Below, piece after piece: positions 45,801 to 58,359 of a DNA stretch of 64,000 nt. This stretch comes from Isoetes taiwanensis. Taxonomy: Eukaryota > Streptophyta > Lycopodiopsida > Isoetales > Isoetaceae. Location: contig JAJEKV010000080.1 in NCBI GenBank assembly GCA_021234155.1, positions 3,147,867 to 3,211,866 on the forward strand, in the 5' to 3' direction. Position 1 is the first letter of the stretch, and each line of letters begins with the position of its first letter. A program made the position numbers and the translations under genes. A model generated the notes under the pieces. The model did not search any database. It worked only from the letters and a program-made list of their open reading frames with translations, and had not been told where the DNA came from.

Positions 45801-46958
45801 ATAATGGTTGATTAGTAAACCTGGCATTGAATATTTGGTTGCAATGGGCACTGAGCACTTGAAACCTTTATGAAAGTGCATCTGGCCTGATTACCTGGTA
45901 TTTTCGAATTGTATTTTTGCATCTAGGTTAGTTCGCATTTGTCCTTTGTTGTAGTGAAAGACACTTCTGTTAATGCTTGGTTATTGGTGACAGAATGAGG
46001 CCATATGAAACAGTTTCTGGGTCATCAAAGCCGCAAAGCATACATTTTATGGATGAGAGTGTAAATGATGATTTAAGATTTGGTGAAGTTCACATACAAA
46101 GGTCTAGCAGTGGGAGTAGCTTCAGCTCTGAGGGGCCTATAGCTGATGGAGCATATGTACAAAATGGCTATCATCATAATTATCAAGGTAGGTCTCAAAT
46201 GACCTGTACATTGTCCTAATTGGGTTTAGGCTGGTATAAACAAACAAGATTTATTTGCTGCAGATTTTCCAGAAGTCTTTCCATTGGGTGCCTCCTCTTC
46301 ATTTGAGTTGTCTCCTCCTTTCCAGTATCATCCGAGTGCAAATTCACCTCACCTTCAAAGCGCCATCTTTTTAAATCAAGTGAGCACAATAATAGTTTTA
46401 GGACAAAGATTGTTTCAGGTGATCCTTCCTTTGAGCCCGTCTCCCGTCGGATATCATTAATTGCAAAATGGGTAATGATATAGCTACTCAATCAACTAAA
46501 GTTGAGAACCACCTGAAGATGTTGAAGGTGCTACTAAAATTATTTCAGTACACACTAAACTGGCATGCTCTGATGATGACAGTTGTGCATGCGATATGTA
46601 GGCTCTATTGAGGTAAGAATGAACAATAATACACCATTGTTTCATAAGTGTTGAAATTTGAAGAGAACAAAGCAATCAAATGTCTATGACCAGATTTGCA
46701 ATAGAATTTATTTCTCTTGTACATTGCTTGCATTTAGTGGTATGTTTTTTAATAACATCATGTGGATGAAGGAAAATGCTGCAGCGGGAAATGTTGAGGG
46801 CGGAATAAACAAAGAGGAAGAATGCAGGTCAAATGATGATGCATGGGAAGGTGCTTTTATTTCCTTTCTGTGAAGAAGGTAAAGATGGGCTTATTCTGAT
46901 TCAGATGCTGTTAAGTTCTTTTGAGCTAACAATAATAGCTGTGATGCAGATTAATTGA
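42826..46958 (+). CDS. ATG18: ATG18g/h-like autophagy protein (WD40 + BCAS3 domain)
   Basis: Proteins of this clade (plant ATG18f/g/h, ~900 residues) bind PI3P/PI(3,5)P2 by a WD40 propeller and act in autophagosome formation. Exons I can place: 42826-43041, 43276-43734, 43808-44149, 44221-44457, 44776-45566, 45643-45790, 45994-46187, 46264-46379, 46419-46471, and a last one near 46780. Seen: SAGNIAATVRTAGASIA; HVLLLTYMNGFQVWDVEDAS; RCSSRIIAVALAAQ; IYCFDAATLQNTFSV; YARESSKQLAALGYKTLSKY; QFRAHSSPISALCFDPSGTL then LVTAS; LSVVSRIKNGFGGW, followed by the BCAS3 region to DELKRWYMSNAEVQ and IEVRRERLEAI; and a C-terminus WEGA..FPFCEEG. Frame breaks: a TGA near 43665 with a compensating shift near 43690; shifts after 45180, near 45720 and near 46857. 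The usual 'GI..LGD' before GYKTLSKYC is missing. The end coordinate is approximate. Confidence 0.85.
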
Positions 46959-46959
46959 T

Positions 46960-49900
46960 TCCTGAATTGCTGGCACCTACTTTCTAACGTACAAGCTTGT
47001 TTACAAGCTGGCATCATTGTTGCTTCATCTCCTTTCTTCACGTGCAGGCGACATTTTTTATCATATAGACATCTTGGTTTAAAATCGACCTTCGACTTGT
47101 GAAATGAAGATTGTGGTTATAGTTTCAACTTGGTTCTATTTTGCCGTCAAGTTTTTGCTGCTTACATATTGCAGAGACATGCTTCAGTGGTGACTACCTA
47201 TGTACATTTTTATCCAGGTTTATTATGAAGGTACAGAGGTAAATTCAAATTATAGTGAAGAATAAAGTGGACTTCAGATGCAGGCAGTAATTCAATGACG
47301 ACGTAGTCCTGATTTAGGCCTCTTGTATAAATGTATTTGGCATGGAGGTATAAGGTATGGATCCCAAGGGTCCAGATTTGTCTCAACTATTGTATTCATT
47401 CTTGCCTAATCTTTCCCTTGTTCACTAATTCTGGGACAGCATTCAAGGCATCATTATTTATTCCATGTTTGCTCAATGTCTGGCTATTGCCTTCGGAGTA
47501 TAGAGAATCACGAGTACAATGCATTATAAATGAGGAGCAATACAATGGAAGCCTTATTAAATTCTGGTGTGAATTGTTTTCGGGACAATGAAAGAACATC
47601 TTTAACGTCGACCCAAAACTAGAAGAATGAACCTTCTGGAATGCATCATGGATCTACCACCTTACTCATCACATTCTAGTATATATTATATTATATTATA
47701 TTATATCAATATGATGGTGTGATCAATCAGGCTTGTACTTGGTACAGAATGATTCCGGAATGGACTTGGGTGTTCCAATGTATGTCTATCTATCTATGTA
47801 AACCATTTATCAACCCCCAAAACAATGTATTTTGAGGGCAATTGTGAAGGTGCGTGCAATATGTGTACCCGACGACTGGAATTATTGGTATTACACATCC
47901 AACGTACATGAAATAAAAAAGATAAAATTACCAAAATGCCTCTATGTTTTGTAAAAATTACCAAAATATCTTTATAAAAATAGGGCATTTAGCTAAAAGT
48001 GTAACTTCTTTATATGATCCAGCCTGAAAGTGGCCTTCAAAAAACTTATAGAGGACCACACGACCGGACCACATGACCTGTCCAATGGCAGTAGAATTAT
48101 CTAAAATTAAGTTGGGATCTTCAAGTTATAGTGCTTTAAATACGTATCTTAAAACACAATTGAAAAGAGCTAACTGCAATCCAATTGTGCTATAAATGCT
48201 TGACTGCTCCTAAACCTCGAAGAGTTCACAATGTAAACCTATCAAGCAAGAAACAAGCTGGGTCAAACAAAAAATCCTCATCACAGTCTTATCACACATT
48301 CTTATCAAACAAGAAAACCGGATCATATCATAGAAACCTATTTCTAATAGGTATTCAATGTGTCTAATACCATCCTTATTGTAGCCATCGGAAAAAGATT
48401 TGTTGGATAATTGATGTATTCAATGCGTCAAATACTAAAGGACAGATTAGATGCCCCATTTCTTGGAATCGAGGTCCTAATGGGGAATTCAAGAAAAATC
48501 ATCGATTTGTAAATGAATGGCAAACCAACACCAAAGACAACATGCAAAAATGAGTTGCAAAACATACAATAATATATGATTTGCAAACCAACACCCAATT
48601 GTCCCCGTATGCTTCCCTTTCCGGAGTAACCAACAACACTTCTCACCAAATTGGCTTTGTGATAATATAGAATGTATGCTCCTTATACCTACTGAAAAGC
48701 ATATGGCTCCTAATAGCATAGCTCATAATAGCATATAGTAAGGGCAATGTGCTTTGTGATGAAACATGCATTCCGTTGTCAGTTTTCAGGAAATTTAAAC
48801 ATTTTTGAAGCTAAATATAGAACTACATAATTCTCCAAGAAGTACATGAAAGGTTCACTCAATTTTACACATTTGCACTTGCAAATACCTACTTGACTAA
48901 GCTTCTACTGCAAATAAGTCTAGCTAATTTAGAACATCGGTTGTCTTCTGTGTCTCGTCAATGTGCAAAAGACATGTATGGACAATACCGGATTCATGTC
49001 TTCATTTTGTATAAGTAGGTTGGGCGCTGTGACTTTGCGCTTTACCAAGCTTGAGGTAAGTTTGATTGTCTTTAGCAGCAGTTATCTGCATCTGCACATA
49101 ATAAGAAACATTCTTCCAAGTACATTCCTGTCTAATCAGTACAGGACAAGAAATACGTGGCACATAATGAAAAGTGGAGGGTAAAGTTCAGCTGTCGAAA
49201 TTCGAGAATGAAAAAGGGTTATGTGATGATAAGGGCAGAAGTGTAAAGACAAATTTAGGGTTAGATGTCTCGTGATATTGGGTTTGCTTGTGACTTCATT
49301 TAGGATCTATGATGATATTATACTAGGAAGAGTAAATTCACCATGACTTTTATAAACATTTTACGTATAGTGTTCTTGTATTGTTGTTGACTATATTTTA
49401 ATTCAATTTTATCTTTCAGAAAGAAAAAAAAAACATTTTTTATTACGTATATTTGGTCACGATGTTGTGGGCCAAATCAACCGTGTTGAAGTAGTGTATC
49501 ACTTTTATTTAAACGTGTACACGAACTATTCCTTAGCTACCCTGAATGATATCCGCACACACCGTAAAAGCTTTTTAAACACTTTTCGGAAAGATAGATC
49601 TCGCTATTTCTGGGTTGTTTCTATCTCTAGTTTGCCGGCTTTTCTTTTCCTAAAACCTCCCCTTAATTCAAAACAAGGGAGGAGTCGGATTCAAGTTTCT
49701 TTCTGGACGGCTGTAGGAAATTTTGTAGCTATCAACGAGAAATTCCAGTTCTTTCTACATTGCTACGCTGTTTGAGTTCTTTCGTTGTTTTAAGCAGTCA
49801 GTGTTTGCCTGCAAATTGAGCATTCTTTCCCGCCTATGGAGGTTGAATTACTAATTTCCAGTTATCGAAAGACAGGACTGCACCTTTCAGAGTACCGGTA

Positions 49901-50161
49901 ATGTGATTCCACTCATTGCTACTGGAATCTGGACCTGTCTACCCAATAATTCTTTTTTTGTGTTTCGCAAAATTGAGTTACTATGGAACATCTTTATGTT
50001 CTATACACTAAAGATACTCATTTTATGTTAAAAATGATCCGTTTTTATCAATAGAATTATTCGAGATTTCTCTTCTTGCTGTGTAGTCGATACAACAATC
50101 TTTCGTTAATACCTTCCTATACAGGGACTGGTAGTTCTGGTGTGAGACATAAGGCTTAGAC
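46960..50161. other. Intergenic between the ATG18-like and SAC genes
   Basis: No gene recognised. There is a TATAT/ATTATA microsatellite at 47683-47707 and several TCTATCTATCTATG at 47784. 49800-50161 is the likely promoter and 5' UTR region of the SAC gene; the ATG at 50162 is preceded by GGCTTAGAC. Confidence 0.5.
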
Positions 50162-53100
50162 ATGGAAAGAGAGATGGCTGAGTATTTGCAACAGTCAAGG
50201 ATCTGCACTTCCATGCGCCTATGGGAACTCCCTGACCAGTTCATATTTGAGCCAACAGATGGTGGACCACATCCAGTTCTTGCAATAAGCCGCCCAGATG
50301 GAGAAGTGCAGTTGATTAGTAAGTTGTTCAGCTTCATCATTGTGCATTCTTATCATGACCGAAAAGTATCAGGGTATATCTTCAATGCAAGCAACTTAAC
50401 GCAGTCTGCTTTATAATGTTGCAGGTGAGTTGCCTAACCTTTCTAGTCAAAAAGCACTAACAGCTACAGAGGTCTTTGGTGTGGTGGGATTAATCAGGCT
50501 GTTAGCAGGTAACCATTTTGCTCATTTTGTTTGTGGCAAAGATTCTCATTTTGCTGATTTTGCTGTCTGTTCTTGAATGTAAATAAACTGCAATGTCACG
50601 TAAGTGGATCATTTGGCAGTTATATAGTACGAAACATAACTTTTTAGCTCATATAACCTATTGATATTAGTTCAAATAATATGGGACATAGCAAAGCGAA
50701 TTTTGACCACTTTGATTGATTTATTTTAACCTTACTAGAAAAATCGACCCACACTACAGCCGTTTGCAGCATTAGCTATTTGATCATTGAAAGTTTGACC
50801 TTAAACTTGTTATGTGGTTCTCAGGTACTTACATTCTGGTATGCACTGCCAGAAGTCAGGTTGGTAATTATCACGGTTCTCCTGTTTTCCGTATAACTTC
50901 TATGAAGTTTCTAGTCTGCAATACCAACCTCAAAAATCTCAGCATCCAGGAGGTATTTATGAGCTCTGAGTTTTCTCATATTTGCCCTGGTTCATTTATT
51001 TTTGTCCTTTTCCTATCTTGCAGAGAAAGGATGAAGCACATTTTCTAAGTCTGTTGAAAACTGTTGTGTCAACACCTGGACTATATTTTTCATATGATAC
51101 GGATTTAACCCTCTTGTATGTTTCCTGCACGTTCATGTTGTTAACTCTGGACTGCAACCATTTGACTCATCTTGATTGCCTGTTTACAGCAGACAAGTTT
51201 CAAACAACATGGGAACATCAAGAAGAGCTCAATCACTTTGGAAGCAGGTGGGGAAGTTACTAGCTTATCTGTCAATTTTTGATATAGAAACCTTACCAAT
51301 TTTGTATGTAAAGGCTGAACCCAGGTTTACATGGAACAAGCATTTATTGGAAGAGTTGATTGAGGCCAAGGTATCCTCTTTCCTTGTCAATTAACAGTTT
51401 AAACAGCTTTTGGAATCCTACTAATATGTTCATTGTGATTTTTAGGCGGAGCCCTACATTTTACCCGTGATTCAGGGCAATATCCTTTGGGTTTTAGGAT
51501 CACCCATGGTTTCATTTAAACCGGATCATATACTCAATAGCATATATTTGAATTAAAATAAACTCTGCCGTACCAGCCAGTGGAGATGTACACTTTAAAA
51601 CTGAGCATCTTAACAATAGCTACGTTTTCAGACAGTGCAAGCCACAATAGGCGAAAAGTCCCTTCGTGTTACATTGATCTCAAGGCGGTGTATACGCAGA
51701 ATTGGTGAGCAATTTTCTTCTGGAAGATGAGATATTTATTTTTAATCATTGGATATTACAATGGCTTTGGGGAGACTATATTTTAAAGGTCTACTCTACA
51801 GGCACCCGCTTATGGCGAAGAGGTGCCGATATGGAAGGATCTGTTGCAAATTTTGTTGAAACAGAACAGCTGCTTGAAGTTGATGGCTTTGTAGCTTCAT
51901 ATGTCCAGGTATAATATAGAATCAGGTATACTGAGAGATGTTATCTGTTGCTCCATCATATGCTATAATATTTTGCTCTATTGCAATTTCAATCTGTTGT
52001 TGCAGATCCGTGGATCAATTCCTGTTCTGTGGGAGCAGATTGCTGATCTCACATATAGGCCTGAAATCAAGGCTATATGCCTTGATAAGACAGTAAGTAC
52101 ATGATGTTTCAGCCATAATGTAGTTTATTATCATCATTATCATCATCTTGACTTGATTGATAGCCCAATGTCGCATTAACGCCATTTCCAAGACCTAGAG
52201 GCAAGATACGGTTCTATTCTTGCCATTGATCTCATCAATCAGGTATAGTGGAAGCTTGGATCCATTTTAACTGGCATTGACATGGATCAACTCTGACTTC
52301 TTTCGGTTTCAGCAAGGAAATGAGGCTGTACTTAGTTTAGCATATGCAAATGCAATGGAGAAGTTGGTCAATCATAAGTTGCGGTAATAGTTCTTCACCT
52401 TCCTTACATATTTTACTATGTGTCTAGAATACAGAACAAAACCAATTGCAATTCGTTTTACAGATATGTCCCGTTTGACTTTCACCACATCTGTGGACAG
52501 ATGCATTTTGAGCGACTTTCTATTCTCTATGATCAGATTGCAGATGACATTAAACATCAAGGGTTTGTGATATTTTTGAGTCCATGCTAAGGCTGTAAAT
52601 GGTGTCCAATTTGATGCTATGCTGCTCGTTGGATTTGCTATATAGGTTTTTTCTTGCTACCACCTTTGGTGACATAATTGAAGAGCAGAAAGGGGTTGTA
52701 CGTACCAATTGTGTTGACTGCTTAGATCGAACTAATGTTACCCAGGTGCACAATTAGTTCTCCATAGCTTATAACTTGATGCACACTGTTACACAATAGC
52801 TGCACGTCTTTACTTTATGTCCATGACCTGCAGAGTCTCTTCGCACGGCGATCCCTGGAAAGCCAACTTCGACAGTTGCAGGTTTTAAATTCCTTAGAAA
52901 CAATCAATCAACATCCAGAATTTGATGATCAATTTAAAATCAGTAAGTATTTGGCATCTCAGGCTGGCAGGCTTAAAATCTGACTGCATTGTCAGGTTGT
53001 GGTGCATGGTTGATAATCTAAGATGAAATGCATGGATGTGGATGTTGGTGTTTCAGTGTGGGCAGATCATGGTGATGAAATCAGTATGCAATATTCAGGA

Positions 53101-53789
53101 ACACCAGCTTTAAAGGGTGATTTTGTCAGGTATCTTGGAATAGCTCGCGCCTGATGCAACATGAAAATCATTACGACTTTTAAACTTTTCAGGTATGGGA
53201 GTCGCACAATCTGGGGATTTTTAAGGGATGGCTATAGTTCTCTTGCCCGTTATTATCTTAATAATTTCCAAGATGGTACTCGACAAGTAAGCAAAACTAT
53301 CCATGATTATTGTTATACTTTCCTTCATTGATTGGTGGGTTTATGGTACAATAACCTTATATTTTGTGCTAATGCTCAGGATGCCCTTGACCTTATAACT
53401 GGCCACTACAATGCAAGCCCTCTCAAACCTTCTCCATTCCAGTTGAATGGTTTTGAAGCAATAGCAGTAAGTTTGCCTCCGGAGTTTTTATTAGAAAGTT
53501 TGCTATGGGTCCTGATAGATTTTGTATGCAGTATCTTCCATTTGCTTCAATTCTGACAGTAGCAGGGTTAACCTTGACTACAATCTCATTACGGCAAGGT
53601 AATTATTCTGTATCTTCTCTCTCTTCCAAGAGCACTAAACCTCAATCAGGGTTTCCTGCAGTGCGTGAAGACATTTCCCACTTTTTCTATTCCGTTGTGT
53701 GGGGAGGGTTGACTGCCGGTTTGATGGCAGTTATTAAAATAAATGGACGCCAATTTTGCAGCAGACCTCGCCTTTGTAAGCTATGTTAA
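50162..53789 (+). CDS. SAC7-like: SAC-domain phosphoinositide phosphatase (SAC6/7/8, RHD4 type)
   Basis: Membrane-anchored enzymes of this clade (~600 residues) dephosphorylate PI4P and related lipids at ER/Golgi/tip membranes. Exons by GT-AG: 50162-50318, 50425-50508, 50825-50952, 51024-51115, 51190-51247, 51314-51370, 51446-~51478, 51632-51704, 51802-51908, 52006-52092, 52164-52242, 52313-52383, 52464-52562, 52646-52745, 52834-52942, 53057-53129, 53193-53286, 53380-53466, 53532-53598, 53662-53789. Landmarks: [20 protein letters not shown], then [33 protein letters not shown]; catalytic [12 protein letters not shown] at 52701-52736 (Cx5R intact); [40 protein letters not shown]; two C-terminal membrane segments ([40 protein letters not shown]) and [11 protein letters not shown]. 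Exon 11 has a frame conflict (TAA at 52177) and the exon 7 donor is not canonical; the rest is consistent with one full-length protein. Confidence 0.92.
52701..52736 (+). other. SAC catalytic Cx5R site
   Basis: Encodes [12 protein letters not shown] within exon 14. Cys and Arg of the C-x5-R loop are both present, so this part supports an active phosphatase. Confidence 0.95.
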
Positions 53790-55585
53790 AACTACACTGC
53801 TGCTGCTTATACGTTCCACTCGACCTATTGTGATCCAGAGATTTAAGTCCAGAGATCTAAGAAGCAACATTGCATGTGATTCCTCTTGGATCTCCAAATT
53901 GAGTTCAGCAGATTGGTTTTGAAGATATGTAGGGAACAACTATGAAGAGATAAATACCTGATGTGAAGTGGTTCTCCTTGCTACTCAGCAAAAGCCATTT
54001 TCCAATTCCATGTCGTGTTTGGAGAATTTTGCAAAGGATCCTTCATGTCCAAGTGATCCTTAACCCTTATTGTTGGAGAAGATTGTGGAAAGATATCATT
54101 GGGATATATCAAATCCCTCGGAAAAATATGAACAGTTGAAGTCCATGAATAGTAGATTCTTGCAATTTAGAACTTCAAGACTTCAATTTGAAACTTCTTA
54201 ATGGGCCATAGAGTTCAAAAAAATAAATGTATATGATTTTTATAAAAAAGAATTCCTGCTTAGAAAACCGTGGCAACAAGATAAGGCAGACATCCTTCCA
54301 AAAAACACCCCAACTTTACAAGTGATAGTAGAAGCCAGAAAAGTTGAATGATTTGCATGTCATGGTATTTGATAGATCCAATAAGGGCGACTTACTAGTT
54401 TGGATAAGCAAAGTGGGAGGGATAGATAAATAAATATAATTTTAACACCCACAGGACCCTACAACGGGGCATGGGACATATCTATACATACTGCGACTCT
54501 GGGCGGTCTTGAATTTGAGTCATACATGCAACTCTAGGCAGTTTTGAATTTGAGTCACACATGTTCTAGGATTGGTGTGCTACTTCTAGACCACGCCCAG
54601 GCATTTCCATTCGTGGTTCTTTAGTTTTCACCTAAAAGACCACATAAAAGAGCATTTCCATTGGTGGTCTTCACCACCTAAAGGAGCATTTTCATTGGTG
54701 GTTAATAGACAATTACTATAACTCCAACTGCAGTGATAGGGTCTTTTAAAAAAGCTCTCCTTGAGATTTTGAATATTGTGCTGCCTATATTAGAAGGACA
54801 AAGTAGGGAATTACTATATCTCCAATCCAGTGATAGGGTCTTTTAAGAAAAGCACTCTTTGACTGGTGGATGAACAGAGCATGCCCATTGATATGGATTT
54901 GTTTGGTTCTATACCGGCAGATAATTATGTATCTGGAAAGATGGAAGATTCCACACAAGGGTGGATGAAGCAAAAAAAATTGTCCACATCTTGTTTGTGG
55001 GGTTCTTGCGAAGCTTTTTTTATTCCAATTGAGGATTGGGTTAGTTTGATTGTATGTGTTAAAATGCTTTGCCAGTCCTTGCGAAAAAACCAAAGCTCTC
55101 TGTCCACTATAGACGAAGGCATGATCTCAAGCAAATGAACATGTCTTGCATGTATAATGCCAAGTTTAAGGCTAACATGTGACCAAAAAATTTCAGATCA
55201 AATGCACTAGTCAAATATAGGAACTTTAAGAATAGGATCTAGATCAATTTCTACCTTCATGTCATTGCCTGAATAAAAATACTTGCATGTCATTCCATGT
55301 CACTGTATTGCAAATGCGCAGCCACAAACAAATAGCATCTGCAAGTCATACAATGCAAATGCAAGCCAACCAGCAATATTTGAGTGTTGAGGGGTATGGG
55401 ATTGGGACAAAGGAGAATGGGAGATTCATGGAAAGGCCCAACAATGTTGGTCCTTATATCCATAATAGCGTAACATCTAGGACATCTAGTAATCCTATCA
55501 ATATTTCAAATGGAGAAAGCTCGGATTGGCAAAATGATAAGAAGTGTGCTTGGCAAAGGCAGAACATTAATCCTACATTGATACG
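53790..55585. other. Intergenic downstream of SAC
   Basis: No gene recognised. 54470-54560 repeats ACT.(T/G)GGC(G/A)GT(C/T)TTGAATTTGAGTCA twice (a ~50-bp pair). 54640-54690 repeats GAGCATTT(C/T)CATTGGTGGT twice, and 54710-54850 repeats AATTACTATA..TCCAA.T..CAGTGATAGGGTCTTTTAA twice. These are pieces of local duplications. Confidence 0.5.
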
Positions 55586-55760
55586 ATTTATGAAATTTGG
55601 GCTTCTTGAACATCTTAAAATTATTGAATATACAAAACCTTGATCAATTTACAATACATGCAATTGCTATGGAATCATTGAATATACAAATAAAAAATAG
55701 AACTTTGATCAATCTAGGACACAATAAGGCAATTGCTATGGTACAATACTTAACTATCCA
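55586..55760 (-). repeat. Copia LTR-like remnant (partner of 58957)
   Basis: GATTTATGAAATTTGGGCTT, TTATTGAATATACAAA, ATAGAACTTTGATCAATCTA, GGACACAATA and CAATTGCTATGG occur here in the same order as at 58963-59080. It contains an internal duplication of TGAATATACAAA. Confidence 0.55.
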
Positions 55761-55829
55761 ACCAGATCGCCCTTCGAAAAGCTATATTGCCAAAGCTATA
55801 CATTGGTTTACTGGCAAATGATCTTACTG

Positions 55830-56875
55830 CTTCACACAGTCTCTTATCAAAGGGGAATTTATAATGGTCTAGAAATAAGAAAGAATTCGTGATTCAATAT
55901 TCACAGATTATCTTATGTCTTCCCTTCTCACAATGGATTATAGGATTGCTTTTGAGATCAGTCGCTATCATTGGTATCTGTTACAAAAAGCTTACTGATC
56001 CTCAGTGGTCGATGCGTAGGAACCAGCCATAGACCTGTCGAACTCTGTTCATTGTACGCAAAATCGTTGATAAGGTGGTCAATATGGATGATGCTTGTCT
56101 CCCTAACCTGGCTTAATGGCAATGGAGCCACAGTGCCTCAAGGCCTGCTGGAGGGAAAAGAAAGCTTAACGGCTAGCCAGATGGAATGTGCAAGAGCACA
56201 AGTGCATACAGGTGCAAACCTGAGGCAATACCTTGACGCTTGCACATTATCAGCGCCACATAAACCCCACATTGGAACGGGGCCTACAACACTACTTGCA
56301 TACCTATTTGCCTGTGAAAAGGTGTAGACTCATTGTCTCGATTTACATAGGTGCACATCATCTCTGAATTGAGACGGGCAGATGGACTATATGGTATAAA
56401 CTACAATGTTTATATGGTATAAACTAGACGACAATATTTTTCTTTGATCTATTTCCATTCCATGTTCGTGTTTTGATATTCTCAGTGCATATATTTTGTT
56501 TTCATGGAAATCTGGTTGGTCAGTACGGGGTCTCATTCATCATTTATATTTGAAATAAATAGTATTCTCGTTTCTTGGTGATCTTTGCGAACATGCATTA
56601 TATCTCCTTCGTCATGTTTCATTTGTTGCTCGTTCACATGGACTCTCTTATTAACCGCATTTGTTGTCCTTTTCCTATGATAGGGTTGGATTTTATAGAT
56701 TTGTAAACTTGACATCATGATGCATTTTTATCAGCATTTTTCTTGTCATCATAGAATTGGAATTTCTTGAGTTTTTGAAGGTTACATCAAACAAATTGCA
56801 TGAACTTTACTGTTTTATCATTTCCCAGAACCTCGGTATGTTGCATTATTCAACGTTTAGGACTTGTGTTAGGGC
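55830..56875. other. Intergenic
   Basis: No gene recognised. Open frame 55971-56327 shows no motif. GTATAAACTA(C/G) appears twice near 56395. Confidence 0.5.
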
Positions 56876-57125
56876 ATGCGTCATGTGGCCGTCAATTTGG
56901 TTATGGTTTCCCGTTATGTCGCTGTGGTGGGTTCTTAGAGTTAACATTTGCTGACACTACATGTTGTAGTCTCTCATTAGCTCAGATCCTACATTATCCT
57001 ATGCGTCATGTGGTCGTCAAATTGGTTATGGTTTCTCGTTATCTCATTGTGGTGGTTTCCTAGAGTTAACATTTGCTGACACTGCATGTTGTAGTCTCTC
57101 ATTAGCTCAGATCCTGCATTATCCT
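56876..57125. repeat. 125-bp tandem duplication
   Basis: ATGCGTCATGTGG.CGTCAA at 56876 and 57001; the copies share GTTAACATTTGCTGACACT and GTCTCTCATTAGCTCAGATC and differ at about a dozen positions. Confidence 0.9.
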
Positions 57126-58150
57126 ATTATGTTCGCTCATTCAACATAAGGTGCTAGGGCTTGCACCATTTGGCTTCGTATGCGCTGTTAGATTCATTTT
57201 GGTTTGTTATCTTGATGCATTGTTTTTACTTGGATCCTCACATGGTTTGCTACGATTGGCCTTTTTTTCAGAGAAAATTTTGTAAGGGCTATTAATATGC
57301 ATGGGTTGCCATGTGTTCAATTTTTGGTCATTTTGCCATAATCATTCCTTTGTCCGTCCAACTCCTATATCTACATTTCATGATGTCATTTGTCTATAGA
57401 TATTGTTTGCATGAATTAAATACATACGTGTTGTTGGTTATGTTAGCCTCTAGGCCAGGGAGGTCTCTCCACATAAGCGTCTATTGCAAGTTATTTGTTT
57501 GGTTGAGGCTTTTGATCAGGATGCTAAGCGATTGGTGATGAGGTATTCTCTCTAGCTATGTTAACACGTGTTCATAAGAGGTTAGATTTTACATACATCT
57601 TTGTTATGTTGGCTAGTTAGTTACGTTTCTTTTTATTTGTGGATGTTGGATTAGTCACAGTTGGCCAATTAGGGGCTTCTATTGTTTATTGTCTTTGAGT
57701 TTTACTATTGATTCCCTCCTCTCCGGTCATGTTTAGCCACCCATTTTCCATATTACTTCTTGTTTGTCCCATCTACGTATTTGGCTCCAGTTACTGTTAT
57801 TTGCTCCTTTCCACATATGCCATACAAGTTCATTTAACTTTCTCGTTGGATTAGCCCTCTTTGCAGTTCCTTCATCCTGCTCGGGTTGCATTGTTTGTTC
57901 CATTGCTTCATTCACTCTTTGTCTCATTACTGCTGGTCACTCGACTGCTCTTGGCTTCTAGTTAAGTTCTCATTGTTGCCTCTATCTAACCTATCATCCC
58001 TATTTCATTGGTCTCTTTACCCACTCCATCGGTTCCATTTTCCTCACTCTAATTTATCTACATGTGCATTGTTTTTTCCATTTTTTCATGTTGCTCTTTG
58101 ATGTTATGTTGTAGGTTCTCTATTTTTTTGGCCACCGTGGTTGCTCCATT
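57126..58150. other. Pyrimidine-rich intergenic DNA
   Basis: T/C-rich plus strand with many TTGTTTGTTT- and CTCC-type words and no gene recognised. It lies between the two copia LTR-like remnants and could be degraded element interior, though I cannot match any copia protein here. Confidence 0.35.
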
Positions 58151-58159
58151 TATTGTTTA
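58151..58159. repeat. 9-bp target duplication TATTGTTTA, left
   Basis: Identical to 58360-58368 on the other side of the foldback element. A 9-bp TSD is typical of Mutator-like transposition. Confidence 0.9.
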
Positions 58160-58359
58160 GGGAAAAACTACAAAATACCCCTAACTTTTTGCAAAATTCA
58201 CAATATACCCCTAACTTTCTAAAAATTCACAAAATGCCCCTAATGTATAGGTTTTTAGGGGCATTTTATGAATTTTTAGGGGCATTTTGTGAATTTTTAG
58301 AAAGTTAGGGGTATACTGTGAATTTTGCGAAAAGTTAAGGGTATTTTGTAGTTTTCCCC
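58160..58359. mobile_element. Foldback MITE, Mutator-like (200 bp)
   Basis: The two ends are inverted copies (GGGAAAAACTACAAAATACC / reverse of GGTATTTTGTAGTTTTCCCC) extending inwards for nearly the whole element, with internal ~29-bp tandem words (ATACCCCTAACTTT.. AAAATTCAC). It is flanked by 9-bp TSDs (TATTGTTTA). It has no coding capacity and would be moved by a MULE transposase supplied in trans. RNA from it would form a near-perfect hairpin of about 90 bp. Confidence 0.92.

Noticed and set aside
47683..47707. Possible LINE tail (TATAT repeat)
   Set aside because: No GACGTTAA-like terminus next to it on either side.
56971..57125. Coding potential of the 125-bp duplicated segment (SCGRQFGYGFP-type peptide)
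   Set aside because: The frame is open only by chance; the second copy changes frame-neutral positions without codon-like bias and no motif is visible.
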